Assembly: GCF_036373705.1 (NCBI RefSeq) | Contig: NC_089858.1 | Span: 33,568,249-33,632,248 of the forward strand | Length of the DNA: 64,000 nucleotides | Direction of reading: 5' to 3' | Origin: Amia ocellicauda | Lineage: Eukaryota; Chordata; Actinopteri; Amiiformes; Amiidae | Shown here: positions 11,409 through 23,559 of the stretch, piece by piece | Position numbering within the stretch: the stretch's first letter is position 1 | How the letters are laid out: each line of letters opens with the position of its first letter | The notes under the pieces: model-generated | Database searches by the model: none | Seen by the model: only the letters and a program-made list of their open reading frames with translations | Told to the model about the DNA's origin: nothing | Program-made: the position numbers and the translations under genes

Positions 11409-12417
11409 ATGGGTCGAGGCTTGCCAATCTGACAACAGATGGGTAAGCGAATAATCCTACACTTTGAGAACAGCATTCCCCAAAGACAAATCGGTAGGAT
11501 TTTGGGCATTTCACCTTCTACAGTGCACAATATAGTTAAAAGATTCAAGGAATCCGGTTAAATCTCGGTGCGTAAAAGGCAATCCCGAAAACCACTTCTG
11601 AATGCACATGATCTCTGATCCCTCAGACGTCACTGTCTTAAAAACCATCTGTAATGGATATCCTGACATGGGCTCGGGAATACTTTGGTAAACTTTTGTC
11701 AGTCAACACCATTCGCCGCTGCATCCACAGATGCAAGTTAAGGCTTTACTATGCAAAGCAGAAGCCATACATCAACACTGCCCAGAAGCATCGCCGACGT
11801 CTCTGGGCTCGGTGTTATCTGACATGGACAGTAGTACAGTGGAATCGTGTTTTGTGGTCCGATGAGCAACATTTCAAATAGTTTTTGGACAAAACAGCTG
11901 TCGTGTTCTCCGGGCCAAAGAGGAAAAGGACCATCCAAGCTATTATCAGCGTCAGGTCCAAAAGCCAGCATCTGTCATGGTATGGGGGTGTGTCAGTGCC
12001 CATGGCATGAGTAACTTGCACATCTGTGAGGACACCATTAATGCAGAAAGATATGTACACATTTTGGAGCAACAAATGCTGCCATCCAGACATTGTCTTT
12101 TCCAGGGACATTGCTGCATTTTCCAGCAGGACAATGCAAACCACATTCTGCTTGGATTACAAGCACATGGTTGCGTAAGCAGAGAGTGCCTAGCATGGCC
12201 TGCCTGCAGTCCTGACCTGTCTCCGATTGAGAATGTGTGGGGCATTATGAAGCACAAAATAAGGCAACCAAGGCCCTGTACAGTTGCACAGCTAAAGAAA
12301 TGCATAATGGATGAATGGGGGAAAATTCCACTTGCTAAACTTAACCAACTGGTGTCTTCAGTGTCCAAACGCTTAATAAGTGTTATTAAAAGAAAAGGTG
12401 ATGTTACTCAGTGGTAA
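11409..12417 (+). pseudogene. Tc1/IS630-type transposase, broken
   Basis: The start ATGGGTCGAGG is followed by a TGA within eight codons. Later frames show helix-turn-helix-like residues (FENSIPQRQIGRILGISPST), then VLWSDEQHF with the first catalytic Asp, IFQQDNANH with the second, and [17 protein letters not shown] with the Glu. A TAG after QHFK and frameshifts near 11900-11980 interrupt it. The last segment (11977-12417) is open and ends at a natural TAA just before the inner terminal repeat. Confidence 0.88.
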
Positions 12418-12643
12418 ACAGTCGACAGTCCCAACTTTTTTGGAGTGTGTTGCAGTCATCAGATTTGAAATGAGTGTATATTTTCAAAAATAAATTAAAG
12501 TAAAAACAAAGTAAAACATCAAATAATATGTTAAAAATGTGTTTTCAATATAGTACAGGGTGAATTGAATTTTCAAATGACTCTTTTTGTTTGTTTTTTC
12601 GCATTTTCCATACTGTCCCAACTTTTTCGGAATTGGGGTTGTA

Positions 12644-13012
12644 GAATCCTTTAAAGTAGTCTGAAGGGGGCATGTAGAATGCACACAGGTATGTATCAGT
12701 TTGTTGATGTAATATTTTAGCTGTGATTTTGAGTCACATGTGTGTCTCCCCTTTCTGTAGTGGAGAGATGTGGTCTTTGAGCTCCTCTCTATACCACACT
12801 ATGACACCCCCCGAGTCCCTGCCATGCCTGACCTGAGGGAACTTTACAGAGGGCACTATGAGTACTGTGAGGGACAGTGTGTGGGCAGGTCTGCCCGGCA
12901 CCACCAGAGGCGATTCAATCCTGCCTTGGTACCCTGGGCTACAACTTTTTGGAGGCCCCTTGTTTGGCCTCATCGGCCTACAGCGTGCAGTGTTCACTGC
13001 CTTTCATGGATA
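12644..13012 (-). pseudogene. LINE endonuclease, N-terminal half
   Basis: The minus-strand frame reads RHGRDSGGVIVWYREELKDH, followed downstream by CAFYMPPSDYFKGFY. This is the N-terminal part of an AP endonuclease domain (GGV.V...L segment). It ends at the TA target of the inserted Tc1/mariner element and continues at 10970. Confidence 0.75.
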
Positions 13013-13015
13013 CAC

Positions 13016-14511
13016 TGATTCACAATGTGCATGTGCTAAATACATTTTGACCTCTTATGTGCACATATAAGACGCGCAAGTCACGGTTATTTTCTCATCT
13101 AGAGATGCAACAAGTGAGCGTGAGAGTAGCTCACACACAGCCAAGTACAAAGATGTATGAAAAGTTACCATAAATAACACTTCTGAATTCTTTCCATAAA
13201 CAAACCCCTGTTGTCTATCTGAAAGCACTAGTAAAAGACACGGGATTCAGTACCCCCACCGATTATCAGTGACACATTACACAGCAAAAATAGCACAAAA
13301 CCTACGATACTCCAAATATAATAAGTAAAACCACCAGGTCAACAGAGTGATACATCAGCCAATTATTTCTTATTAAAGAAGGAGGGCATTGGAGGTGATG
13401 ATGAGAATGACAGCTGCTCTCCATGCTGGCAACAATGTTAGCGCTAGCTAGCCAAAAGTCGGGCGATGCTGTTTCTCTGCTAACTATTTCATGTGTAGGA
13501 TTAGTTGGCGGCACAGATTTAAAGAACCCAGTTAGTTTGGGATTTTTTTTCAATAATTCCTGGTCACGGACCTCTTTTTGTTTTTGAGCCTTTCTTTTTT
13601 GAGTGCCGCTCTCAAATTTCCTACCCCGCTCAAAACATTTTGCTTGCTAAGTGAACATCACAGTACAGAATCAGCTGCGTGATTCACGTCAACACCAACC
13701 ATTCTGAACCAGCCACTTCGCATTATTCTGACCAATCAACAGCAACACAACTTCATGTGAAGTGAAAAACTAGCAAATAAAAAAAACACAGTGAATGCTA
13801 TATGTAAATGTGTATGTATTGGCCAATGAGAGGCCCCCTTGAGCTTCTGGTCCCATGGGCTTCAAGTAAGCCTGTGCATTAAAGCACCAGTGTGTATCAG
13901 CTATTCTGTCAGTGAAGTGCCATAGAGAGCAATGGCGTGTTGTAGGGGACAGGGGTGTCTCATAGGGTACATAGGCGTCTCACAGGAGACAGGTTTGTTG
14001 TAGGGGACAGGGGTGACTAAGATGGGACACAGGTGTGTTGTAAGGAAAAATTGTTGCAGATAATGGCTGCGTTCACGACACTCATAATCTGCACAGTCTC
14101 TGCAACAAACCTGTCCAAGGTAGCCATCTGCGTGAACTCAGCCGGAAAAGACGTCACCAGGTCATGCATCCACAGTGTAAAAATCTGTGCAGCCGCACAG
14201 CTTCTCAAGAGGAACTGTGGTGGAGCAGCCGTGGCTGCAAAACAATTACCGAACAAAGACGTGAGTGTCAATCAGAGACAGACCTCACTGCATGGACCAG
14301 CGCCACCTAGTCAGGGGGTGTGAATCGCCTTGAGTCAAGAGGATCCTATGAATTTCATGATAGATATGGCAAAGTACAACAGAAATATAATATTTTATCA
14401 GTGTCTCTGTGTTTTAATTTGCTACAAAGCAATCATTTTGGGTGGTATCTGGCCCTATGTGTATGATGTAGAATCTCTGTACAAAGTTCAGTCTGTCTAG
14501 CATCAGAAGAA

Positions 14512-14571
<60 letters not shown>

Positions 14572-15855
14572 GGGCTGTATTCATGAAGGGTTTAGCACGA
14601 ATCTGCTTTTTCATAGAACAATTCTAGCAATAGTAAAGGTTCAAATAACTGTAAAATGACCGAAAAAATGCAAATCGAAAGGACTAACAAAGTCTGCTAC
14701 TTTCCACAAAGAAAATTATTCCTAACATGGAACCAATTTTAGTAATTACTCTACATTCTAATCAGGCAGCGCAGAAGGCAGCTGCGGGGTCCTTCCACAC
14801 GTGTCATTGGCTGCGGGGTCCTGACACACTATCAGGCAGGAAGCACTATTGCCTAGTGTTTTAAAAGTAAGTTACACATTTTAAAACTTGTGACTCTTCA
14901 GAAATACATGTATGGTTGTGTATGTATGTTTTTGCATTGCATACTGTACACCACGTTGTCGATCTTTTATAGCTAGTCCTTGTTGAAAACCTATGAACTC
15001 AAATGTGATCTGATGCGCACAGTGGCTGTAGTTACAGAGCAACACACGCACAGTATAGTGTTGCGAATCACAACGTTTGGATTAAGACCCGTAACTCGAC
15101 ATGATCCGTGTGTTAAATAAAATAGACGCACGTTTTGGTCCCGAGTAGCCAGGTATGGGGATTAATTTACCCACTGTATTTGTAATCTGCCCTGGCAATG
15201 GAAGAGTTAGTTATATGAGTAAATCCTTCAAATACTAATGTATATCTGTCCCTGTGTTTGTGGCCTCGCAGTGCCCGCTAGTGGAGGTTTAGTTAGAGGT
15301 GTCACTTAATTAACATCGTAGCCCACAACAACAACTTTTAAAACGCCAATAATAATAAGGCACATAGAGGAGAGACTGGTGTAAAATAAACCGCATCACT
15401 CCTCGGCTGTTGCCAAAGAAGTGTACTCAGGAAGGAAAGTTTAATGGTTTTAAAATTAAGGCAAAAATAGACCCTCCAGTGTGCAGGACAGCCGGCGACC
15501 CAGCTGCCCGGGAGGTGGCAGGGAAATGAGCCTCAGTCAGTTTCCCATTCTACACTAGTGCACTGCTGCCATGTGTGCGCCAAATGAACCAATACTGCGG
15601 CTGCTACATCCACTACTAGTAATAATTGCAATGGCAGCAAAATGCAAGAGAAGAATAAACCTTAAACACTGGAATAAAACTCACCGGTTGCATTTTTTTT
15701 TAGCTCATGGTTTTTGGTTATTAAATTAATTACTTTAAATGCTTATTTATACATAAATAACGTGGACAACCATTGTTTACTAACTTATAATGGGGTTGTG
15801 CAATAATTCACAAAGTTTTTGCCCTCCCCGTTCCAGATCTGTGGCCAGTGACACG
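13016..15855. other. Gene-free stretch upstream of FTSJ1
   Basis: No gene is supported. 13930-14045 holds degenerate repeats of TTGTAGGGGACAGGGGTG-like units of about 30-40 bases. An AAT array lies at 14513-14568. A 96-codon frame at 14033-14323 has no recognisable motif and is probably chance. The last few hundred bases presumably include the FTSJ1 promoter and 5' UTR, but I see no TATA box or defined start site. Confidence 0.5.
14513..14568. repeat. AAT microsatellite
   Basis: About 18 uninterrupted AAT triplets. Confidence 0.97.
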
Positions 15856-17482
15856 ATGGGTCGCTCCTCCAAGGACAAGCGGGATATTTATTACCGGCTG
15901 GCCAAGGAGGAAGGCTGGAGGGCGCGGAGTGCCTTCAAGCTGCTGCAACTGGACGAGGAGTTCGGTCTCTTCACAGGTAGTCTTGGCCTGGTGTCTCTCA
16001 TCTCCTCCACTTGCCTGACAGAGAGCTCGACCAAATCAGAGCTTTGACCCGGCCGCCCACTGCAAATGACTAACGGGCCTGTCGGGTTTTCATTTATAAG
16101 CGGAAGAGATGTGGTTTCTGACACAAGTGAAACCAATACTGGGTGCAGGTTTGAGATTTGGGATTTGGCCTCAGCTTAAATAAAGGGCAAAAAAATGTGC
16201 TTTTCATCCATTAGTTGCAGAGTAGCTTGAACTTCCCACAATGCTGAGTGTAACCCCCTTCTCCCTCCCTCTCCCTCCCTCCCTCTCTCTCTCTCTCTCT
16301 CAGGCGTACGCAGGGCTGTGGACCTATGTGCAGCCCCTGGGAGCTGGAGCCAAGTGCTGAGTCGCAAACTACGGTGAGTCCCCGTTTCCCAGACTGCTAC
16401 ACCCCAACACGCACCCTGTGCAGAACCTTGCTGAGTGATGATTCATTTAGAGTGACTTGTGAAACCTGCAGCCTCTCCAGAAACAGGATCCACAGCCCCC
16501 TACTCTCTGAAAACAGATGTCGCAATGCAGTCCTCTTTCTCCATGCAGGGCAGACGAGGGGACGAGCGCGCAGGTGAAGATCGTGGCGGTGGACCTGCAA
16601 GCCATGGCCCCTTTGCCCGGAGTCACGCAGATCCAGGGAGACATCACCAAGGTATGGAGACCCGGCGGTGCCCCGGTGCATGGCTGTGGAGCTGCAGGTG
16701 GGAAGTGTGGGGCAGAGCGATGGGCGAGAGGCTCATTTCAGATGTGCTCCACTAACGCTTGGTAAATGACTCTGTCTCTGAGTGAGGAATGACAACACTG
16801 TCCCTCTGCTCCCCACCACCCCCCAGATCTCCACGGCCCAGGAGATAATCCAGCACTTCGAGGGACAGCCTGCGGACCTGGTGGTGTGTGACGGCGCCCC
16901 CGATGGTAAGTGTGTGGTACTGCAGTTGGTTCTCCTTATCATTGTATTCACAAGAAAATTGCAGCCGATTAGGCATCAGGCAGTCAGTTTGTATTGATGC
17001 TATAGAGCAGTGGTTCCCAAACTGTGGGGCGCGCCCCAAAGAGCTGAACTGGTAAAATGTGAAGGGGATCTGACAACCGTTGATTGCCGCCCCGCTGAAA
17101 ATGCATTGGATGATCTTATTTCTTTTGCATCCACCTACCTCTTTGAAACAACTTTTTCCACACTTACACACATTAAAAACATACTGTACTGTCCTGACTA
17201 ATAAGAGTGTAAATCAGTTCTCGGTTATTGGATTATTCCATATCCAATCCTGGCCAATGAGAATAGAGGATTTTCAGGTAGCAGTGTCTGTGAAGCCGCT
17301 GATTGGTAGTTTCAGACCAAAATACACAAAATGTGAGGTGATAATTACGGTAAAATAAATACATAAGAATAACTTCCAGCTCCAAAATGTCAACGAGTGG
17401 GAAATGAGCTCACCAGGACTCTCTGCTGCAATATTTTGGAAACACATTAACATAGAAATATATATATAATTAGGGATGAGAC

Positions 17483-17542
<60 letters not shown>

Positions 17543-20331
17543 GGGTAAAATTGTACGAAATGGAAAGAGGGTGTTACTGTATCTTCAGGCTCATCCGTCT
17601 CATTAATTCGAGTGAGCAGCACTAGATGGAGTAAGAATAGGTTCATGCAGAGAGATTCCAATGTAAATGGCCAAATAAAATTGTAAAAAGTGAAATGCAA
17701 ACAAGTATTAAAGTGTATTCATCCTTGTTAAGCATTAGGGCTTTCATAAAAATAAATGTTAATATAAATATGACCGTGTGAGACATGGGAGGAGGGGATT
17801 TAGGGGCGTGAGCTGTGACTCAAATGTTTTTGGGGGGCGCCACCCAGAAACCACTGGGAACCACTGCTATAGAGTACAAGTGTAAGATGAAGTAAGCAGC
17901 ATGTAATCAGGGTGGGGTCAGTGGCACTGATCAATAATGATTTGGGATATGAACTGGGCGCTGAATGGAACTGTCTGAGTCTGAGACAGTGAGTCTCACG
18001 GCCGTCTCGTGGTTCTGTCTCTAGTGACCGGCCTGCATGACGTCGATGAATACATCCAAGCTCAGCTGCTGCTTGCTGTGAGTATCCCTCCACAAGCCGC
18101 CACTACACACCAGCAATATAGGACTCGAGACGGGACACTGCAGCCCAAAACCAGGCCAGATGTCGGAGCTGGCTGCAAAAGACCAGAATACAAATGACAC
18201 GGGGAAAAAGAAAACAAACACATCCTCTCTCTCTCTCTCCAGTTATTGTAATTTAGTCTGGTTCTTTACACACCTGGACCCTTTTACTTGTTTATTTACG
18301 GGCAGAAGTTGTTGCCTCTGGGAATGAAGTTAAACTTCCAATCAGGTTCAGGTTTGGAAATTGCAATTTGAGTTTTCATGTGCTCCCGGCCTGAGTGTCT
18401 GTCTGAAGGCCTTCCACTGAGAGATGATTGTCCCAGACGTCTACCTTCGACTCCTTCCATGTCCGCAAATTCTAGGAGTCACTGTTTCCTGTATTTGTAA
18501 AGAAATCCCTTGATCTGCTTCCCTCCGCAGGCTCTCAACATCACTACCCATGTGCTGAAGCCCGGGGGGAATTTTGTGGCAAAGGTAAGGCGAGGGGGCA
18601 GCAGTGTTCGCTCCTTCTGTCTTCAGTGTTTTAGTGCTGGAAGGAAGCCCGAAGCTCCAACTACAAATGTTTGTCCGTGCCTCTGTCGGGTGGGTCGGGC
18701 TGGGAGTGATGGAGTGTTGCTCACCGTGTGAGTGAGTGTATGCCAGTGCTGAAGCATTTGTTCGACTGCGGGAGTGTGGGTGCCCATCTGTGAGCGAGCG
18801 AGTGGGAGTGAATGAGTATTGATCGATGCGTGGGTGGGTGGGTGTACGTTAATTTGTGTGTGTGTCAGTGAGTGAGTGTTACTGGTGAATCCAGCCTGTG
18901 TAAGGCCGGTCTCACTCTTCCCTTGTGGTCTCCGTTCTGTGGGCAGATTTTCCGTGGCAAGGATGTGACTCTCCTGTACTCCCAGCTGAAGATCTTCTTC
19001 TCCGGGGTCACCTGCGCCAAGCCCCGCAGCAGCCGCAACTCCAGCATCGGTGAGCATGCAGCTGAGCAGGGCGTGTGTGTGTGTGATTTTACCTCAGCCA
19101 GCCCCAGTATAGTGAGTCTCTGTGTCTCCCCCTGCAGAGGCATTCGTAGTCTGCCAGAACTACTCTCCTCCTGAAGGATACGTCCCCAACATGTCCAACC
19201 CGCTGCTGGACCACTGCTACGGTACGCGTCCTCCGCCTGCTGGCCCTTCCCCAACTGACACAGAACGCCCTGCATCCCTGCAAGAACCACACGCTTCACA
19301 GCCATACTGACTCTCCATCAGGGAACGACACATTACTCTGCTCACCGAGGGACAGACGCACGGACTCTCCGTCTTGAGGACAGACTGACTTGCATTAAAG
19401 AAGCGGGCACACAGTCAGACATGCGGGCCGTACTAGTCGGGGACACAGACTTCTCCCGGGTTGTTTTATGTGAGAGGACCCAGTTGGGAGTCTGACCGTG
19501 TGGTTCTTCTGTCTTTTTCTGTTCGCAGACGTGGACTTCAACCAGCTGGAGGGCCCCAACCGTGTGATTGTTCCCTTCCTGGCCTGCGGAGACCTGAGCG
19601 CCTACGATTCGGACCGCACGTATCCCCTGCAGGTATCACAGTCACTCCTGTCTGGTTTTCGATCATTCATAGCCACTGGCCTTGGACAACTTGAAGCTTC
19701 AGACCTAAGCTGTTCAAGGAAAGCAGGAGAAACTAAACCAGAATAAACTAACAAGAAAAGCCTTAGCGTGACATGACAGATAATTGGCAGTCAATGATTG
19801 GGTTGCGATAAAAGTTGCCGTCTTTTCTAATATTTCAGATGCATTCTAAGCGGAGTGGCTCCTGTGTGCATTTGTGGTATTTGTGGCTGTGTTGTGTCAA
19901 CTAAAACGCTTACTGAGGTCAGGTTTTGTTTACATTGGGAAGGCGATTGATCCTGTTTGCAATCTGTCTTCCATTCAAGTAACCCTCTTGCTTAGGAGAG
20001 CGTAAGAAATGTCACTGATTCTGTCTAATTTTGGTGGCTTGATAAGATAGATCTGATGCATTTTCTTGCTTTTGCTCTACAGTTGGATCCCAGCAAGGAG
20101 TATCGCTACCTGCCCCCCACCCAGCCCCCGATCCGGCCCCCCTACCAAGAGGCCTGTCACCTGCGCAAACATAACCTGCTGGCCAAGGAAGAACTACCCT
20201 CCACCTCATTGGAATGCACAAGCCCCGCCCCACAAGTGTCGACCAATCAAGGACTGGGGACAGCTATGTCACCTCCCCCTTCGTCTCAACAAACAGCCAG
20301 TCAAGATCAGGTGGCACAGGAAGCAGTGTAA
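15856..20331 (+). CDS. ftsj1: FTSJ1, tRNA 2'-O-ribose methyltransferase (10 exons)
   Basis: The enzyme methylates 2'-OH groups in the tRNA anticodon loop (positions 32 and 34) with AdoMet; known partners are THADA and WDR6. Coding exons by GT/AG borders: 15856-15976, 16304-16373, 16549-16651, 16827-16905, 18025-18077, 18531-18584, 18947-19049, 19138-19221, 19529-19632, 20083-20331. The joined frame is 339 codons, close to the human protein. Visible motifs: [20 protein letters not shown] at the N-terminus, AdoMet motif [10 protein letters not shown] (47-56), and the RrmJ-type tetrad K28, D120 (CDGAPD), K160 (FVAKIFRG) and E195. The C-terminal tail after [10 protein letters not shown] is divergent and low in complexity. 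Splice phases are consistent and no stop interrupts the chain. Intron 4 carries a hAT fossil. I regard the gene as intact. Confidence 0.96.
17008..17866 (+). mobile_element. Non-autonomous hAT transposon in FTSJ1 intron 4
   Basis: It begins CAGTGGTTCCCAAACTGTGG and ends with the inverted TGGGAACCACTG, the classic hAT terminal repeat. The 8-base target duplication ctatagag is exact on both sides (17000-17007 and 17867-17874), the length hAT elements make. Near 17090-17175 the plus strand reads [20 protein letters not shown], matching the C-terminal dimerisation segment of hAT transposases (usual form LIPFATTYLCE.GFS). It is therefore a deletion derivative of an autonomous element. It also holds an AT array at 17488-17538. 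Confidence 0.92.
17488..17538. repeat. TA microsatellite
   Basis: About 25 TA dinucleotides inside the hAT element of FTSJ1 intron 4. Confidence 0.95.
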
Positions 20332-20492
20332 ACAGGGGAAACAAAAATGGTGCAGGAGGAATTGTTTTAATTGTAAGATTTAATTTTTCATCTGAAATAC
20401 ACTTACTGTCAGGGATAATAGAGACGCTTCATGTGACCTTAAAGAACAATCCATTCTGAGTGGATGTGTATTTAAACAGCAGAGACCTGGGA

Positions 20493-20498
20493 AATAAA
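20493..20498 (+). promoter_or_regulatory. Probable FTSJ1 polyadenylation signal
   Basis: AATAAA lies about 160 bases after the stop codon. A second AATAAA near 20652 is an alternative. Confidence 0.5.
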
Positions 20499-20509
20499 AT
20501 AAGGACATA

Positions 20510-22030
20510 TAAAGTTATAAAAACAATATCTAAACGAGGTCTGCAGGCCGGGGCACAGTGAACTGAAGAGTGTATTGCCATGCTCTCATGTACATGATTT
20601 TATCTGTAAATTATTTTTTTATGTTTTATCTATCTATCTATTTTCAAAACAAATAAACAAAACAAGTTTATTCTTGGACTTGAATACTTATTTGTAAATC
20701 ATGCATGTACCCTGTTTCTACAATATTCACTAACTCTAAACTACATTGAGGAGTTCTAGGTGTATACAATAACACACGTCGATCACAAGTCATGTAAAAC
20801 TGTGAGTATAATAAACTACTGAATCATGTTGCGTCAAAGAATGATGTCTGCAGAAGTCTACAGGCTTTGCTACCAGACATACAGGAAACCTTAAAATTAA
20901 AATTGGTATTGTATTTGTTGTGCTTCAGGAGTGTCATTTCTTTGCAATGGTAGCGAGATGCTCTCTGAGCCTGCTTCTGTGTCCCACAAGCTCGAGAGGC
21001 CCGTCATGTTCATCCTGTTTTTAAAAGGTGGGAAACGACGGCCCAATGTCAGTGTTTTCAAACATGGGATTTACAACAGGGTGTGACTATGCTGGGAGGT
21101 ACAGGCAGGCTGCACTGCATGACTACCAGGCTACCAGGAAAGGATTTGATGTATAGGCTGCATCCCAAATCGCACACTTGCTCCCTCTGTACTATGGTAG
21201 CCATCTTAAGGGGTGTCCCAATCTCCCAATCCATCAATCCCTGTTTCTGCCCTTCAGTGCTCCCTTCAACGGAGTGAACAAAATAGTTAACTTATACAGA
21301 AGTGTGTTAATGCTGAAGTCCCAGAGCTCTGTGCGTTAAAGGCAGAGACAATTCAATTGGGAAAATACGGTAGTGGCGGTGCATATAAATAAAATGTAAA
21401 TATAGCTAGACAGTTGTAGATGTGGTTAAATTATGTATCAAGGAAATTATAATAGATAATATACAATTATTCTATAATCATTATTTAAATATATGATTTG
21501 AAAGTACAGCAAAAAATTACAGCACATATCAATTAATTCATTACTGAAGTAATATTAAACTAGGAGGTGATAAAAGCGAACAATATATTTCCACATTATT
21601 ATTATTATTATTTTATATTGTATAAATACTATTTGCCAAAATCCTTGAAAAACTTATTTGGAAGAGGAACTGTCAAATGCTATAGCTCTATTCTTTAAAA
21701 CTACAGTCTGACAAGAAAATATTGTGTAGGTACTTTCTCAGTCAAAGGTAAAGGTGCTGAAGTGTGTCCCATTGAATGCTCTTAGCTTCGCCCTGCACCT
21801 GCACCCTCCTCACTCAAGTGCACACTGAGATGTCAGCACAGCGTCATGTAAAGTGCACACTTGTCGAAGGGTGTAGGGAGCAAGTGCGCGTTTTGGGATG
21901 CAGCTTTTACTCCCACTGCTGCCCCCAAACCCTCACTCTCCCTAACTGTGCCTCACTGCCTCCAATGTCCCGTCGCCTTCCCCTGCTGCCCTCCATTGCC
22001 TCTCACCACCTCCCACTATCCCCCACCCGC
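20510..22030. other. Intergenic, no gene seen
   Basis: AT-rich sequence between FTSJ1 and the receptor gene, which face each other tail to tail. 21760-22030 is richer in C and lies in the 3' flank of the receptor. A reading frame at 21776-22126 overlaps the receptor antisense and has no support. Confidence 0.6.
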
Positions 22031-22035
22031 TGGCC

Positions 22036-23010
22036 TCAGTGTTTGTCCTCCGCCGTGTCCTTGCGCTTGCCCTCCGGCACCTTGAGGCAGGCCAGGCAGG
22101 GGTACTCGTCTAAGAACTGGTTGTAGATGTGCAGCAGCTCCTTCCAGTTGCTCTTCTTGCTGTAGAGCAGGATGAGGGAGCTGGCAGCCGTGTAGACCGA
22201 GGTAAAGAGGCCGGTGAGGTACAACATGGCGTTGTGGAACATGACATTGCGGTAGTGCATGTACAGGTCCATCGCCACGAAGCAGAAGAACACTGCCACC
22301 AGGCCCAGCGTCATGCGGATCACCCTCATCTCCGAGCCCAGCTTGGGGCCATGGAAGCCGTTGGTGCTGGCCTTCATGTGGTACAGGTGGATGCCCAGGT
22401 GGATGACGATGGAGATGCTGGACTTGATCACCAGCAGGCCGGGGACGAGGTCGGACATAATTAGGTAGTAGCCCATGTAGATGTAGCCTGAAGTGGTCAC
22501 GGGGACCAGGATGCCGCAGTCCATGTTGCCGTGTGTGGTATTGTTGATGACCAACACTGAGACCATGGGCATGCAGGTCCCGAAGCCCACCAGGAGGATG
22601 GCCAGGGACACGGTGGTGGTGTGCTTGAGGAACCCCTCCTGGATCCTGGTGTAGCAGTGGATGGGCTCGATCACCAGCTTGGTGCTGTAGAAGAAGGACA
22701 GGAAGGCGGTGGTCCACACGATGGAGAACTTAAGGCTGTAGATGACCACAATGAGGAGGGAATAGACGAGATCATTCAGGATGCAGACGATGTCCAGATT
22801 GTCCAGGGTCATCCACAGGTAGCAGGCCAGCTGGTGGGCGCCGTTGCAGAAGCACAGCGTGGTGATGATGATCTCGCAGGGCAGCAAGTGGCCATTCTTG
22901 CGGTAGATCTTCAGGTTGGTCAGCACGATATAGACGTTGAAGAAGATTGTCAAAAAGGCCATGATGCTGGTCAGTACCCAGATGGAGTATTTTGTGTCAT
23001 TCAATGACAT
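22036..23010 (-). CDS. Intronless seven-helix receptor, TAS2R-like
   Basis: A 324-residue uninterrupted frame from ATG (23008-23010) to TGA. Hydrophobic segments lie near residues 10-32, 43-66, 80-108, 130-155, 177-206, 229-252 and 262-283, fitting seven helices. TAS2R-like features are a single exon, a length near 300, helix 3 with FSIVWTTAFLSFFYSTKLVI, a third intracellular loop with HLYHMKASTNGFHGPKLGSE, helix 7 with AASSLILLYSKKSNWKELL, and N-glycosylation sequons in the second extracellular loop (N156, N157). TAS2Rs are bitter receptors acting through gustducin in taste cells. A longer frame extends upstream to 23199, but I prefer the ATG directly before a clean N-terminus with the sequon N4-D-T. 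A V1R/ORA receptor is the main alternative. The Lys-rich C-terminal tail is longer than in most TAS2Rs. Confidence 0.72.
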   Translation of the reverse strand: MSLNDTKYSIWVLTSIMAFLTIFFNVYIVLTNLKIYRKNGHLLPCEIIITTLCFCNGAHQLACYLWMTLDNLDIVCILNDLVYSLLIVVIYSLKFSIVWTTAFLSFFYSTKLVIEPIHCYTRIQEGFLKHTTTVSLAILLVGFGTCMPMVSVLVINNTTHGNMDCGILVPVTTSGYIYMGYYLIMSDLVPGLLVIKSSISIVIHLGIHLYHMKASTNGFHGPKLGSEMRVIRMTLGLVAVFFCFVAMDLYMHYRNVMFHNAMLYLTGLFTSVYTAASSLILLYSKKSNWKELLHIYNQFLDEYPCLACLKVPEGKRKDTAEDKH

Positions 23011-23373
23011 GGTGCCCCTGTCTCTCTCAGGCGTTTCTGTCTGTCGGAGGAGGAGAGCAGGGGAACAGATTTCACAGCGGCTAAAAAAACACACATTCAA
23101 GCAGGGTTTTAATAGCAGTACATTTATAGTGTTTTTTCTCCAGTGCAAAATGTGTTCCTTTTTTAATGGAATCTGTGTTAAACTGGAACACCAAAACACT
23201 TTCTAAACAGCACGATTGAAAGATTGGTTTCAGATCAGTTCGCTTCATTTATATATATGTATATATTTATAATGTTACCTTTATCATCATCTGAGGTGTA
23301 AAAGCCTGTCACCCATCTATCACTTCTTAAAAATATTTAAAACCAAAAACCTAATTTGGAACAATATCATCAA

Positions 23374-23434
<61 letters not shown>

Positions 23435-23457
23435 GTAGACTCACCAAAAGCCATCAA

Positions 23458-23518
<61 letters not shown>

Positions 23519-23535
23519 GTAGACTCACCAAAAGC
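23374..23535. repeat. Duplicated AAT microsatellite block (84-bp unit)
   Basis: Two AAT arrays, each followed by AGTAGACTCACCAAAAGCC and separated by atcaaaat. The flanks recur with an offset of 84 bases, so the whole block of array plus flank was duplicated in tandem. Confidence 0.92.
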
Positions 23536-23559
23536 CACACGTACACAAAACAGAAATGG

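Larger units (their letters stand above)
10972..12641 (+). mobile_element. Tc1/mariner transposon with perfect 41-bp terminal repeats
   Basis: Both ends carry the same inverted repeat beginning CAACCCCAATTCCGAAAAAG, identical over 41 bases by eye, flanked by TA on each side (10970-10971 and 12642-12643). A related inner repeat (ccaaaaaagttgggac) near 11264 and its inverse near 12427 give an IR/DR layout. It inserted in the LINE endonuclease on the opposite strand. The left end contains a 98-base tandem duplication. The transposase is broken (separate entry), so the copy is not autonomous although its ends look usable. Confidence 0.92.
8710..13015 (-). mobile_element. Non-LTR retrotransposon (LINE), interrupted and decayed
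   Basis: On the minus strand the order is AP-type endonuclease (13012-12644 and 10970-10555) then reverse transcriptase (about 9890-8865) and a C-terminal region near 8800. The endonuclease is split by the Tc1/mariner element at 10972-12641; removing it and one TA rejoins ...SDYFKGFY with NLQTEMSHDQ. Stops and frameshifts occur throughout. It resembles the LINE families with an endonuclease-RT ORF2 common in fish (I, Nimb or Tx1 type); I cannot assign the clade. The 5' end, including any ORF1, is missing beyond about 13015. Confidence 0.8.

Noticed and set aside
14033..14323. 96-codon frame with a hydrophobic start resembling a signal peptide
   Set aside because: No recognisable family, no splice partner, and it lies next to degenerate repeats. 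Not enough to call a gene.
22016..22717. 233-codon minus-strand frame rich in H, P, G and R
   Set aside because: It is a shadow of the receptor gene in another frame; the receptor frame has seven clear hydrophobic segments.
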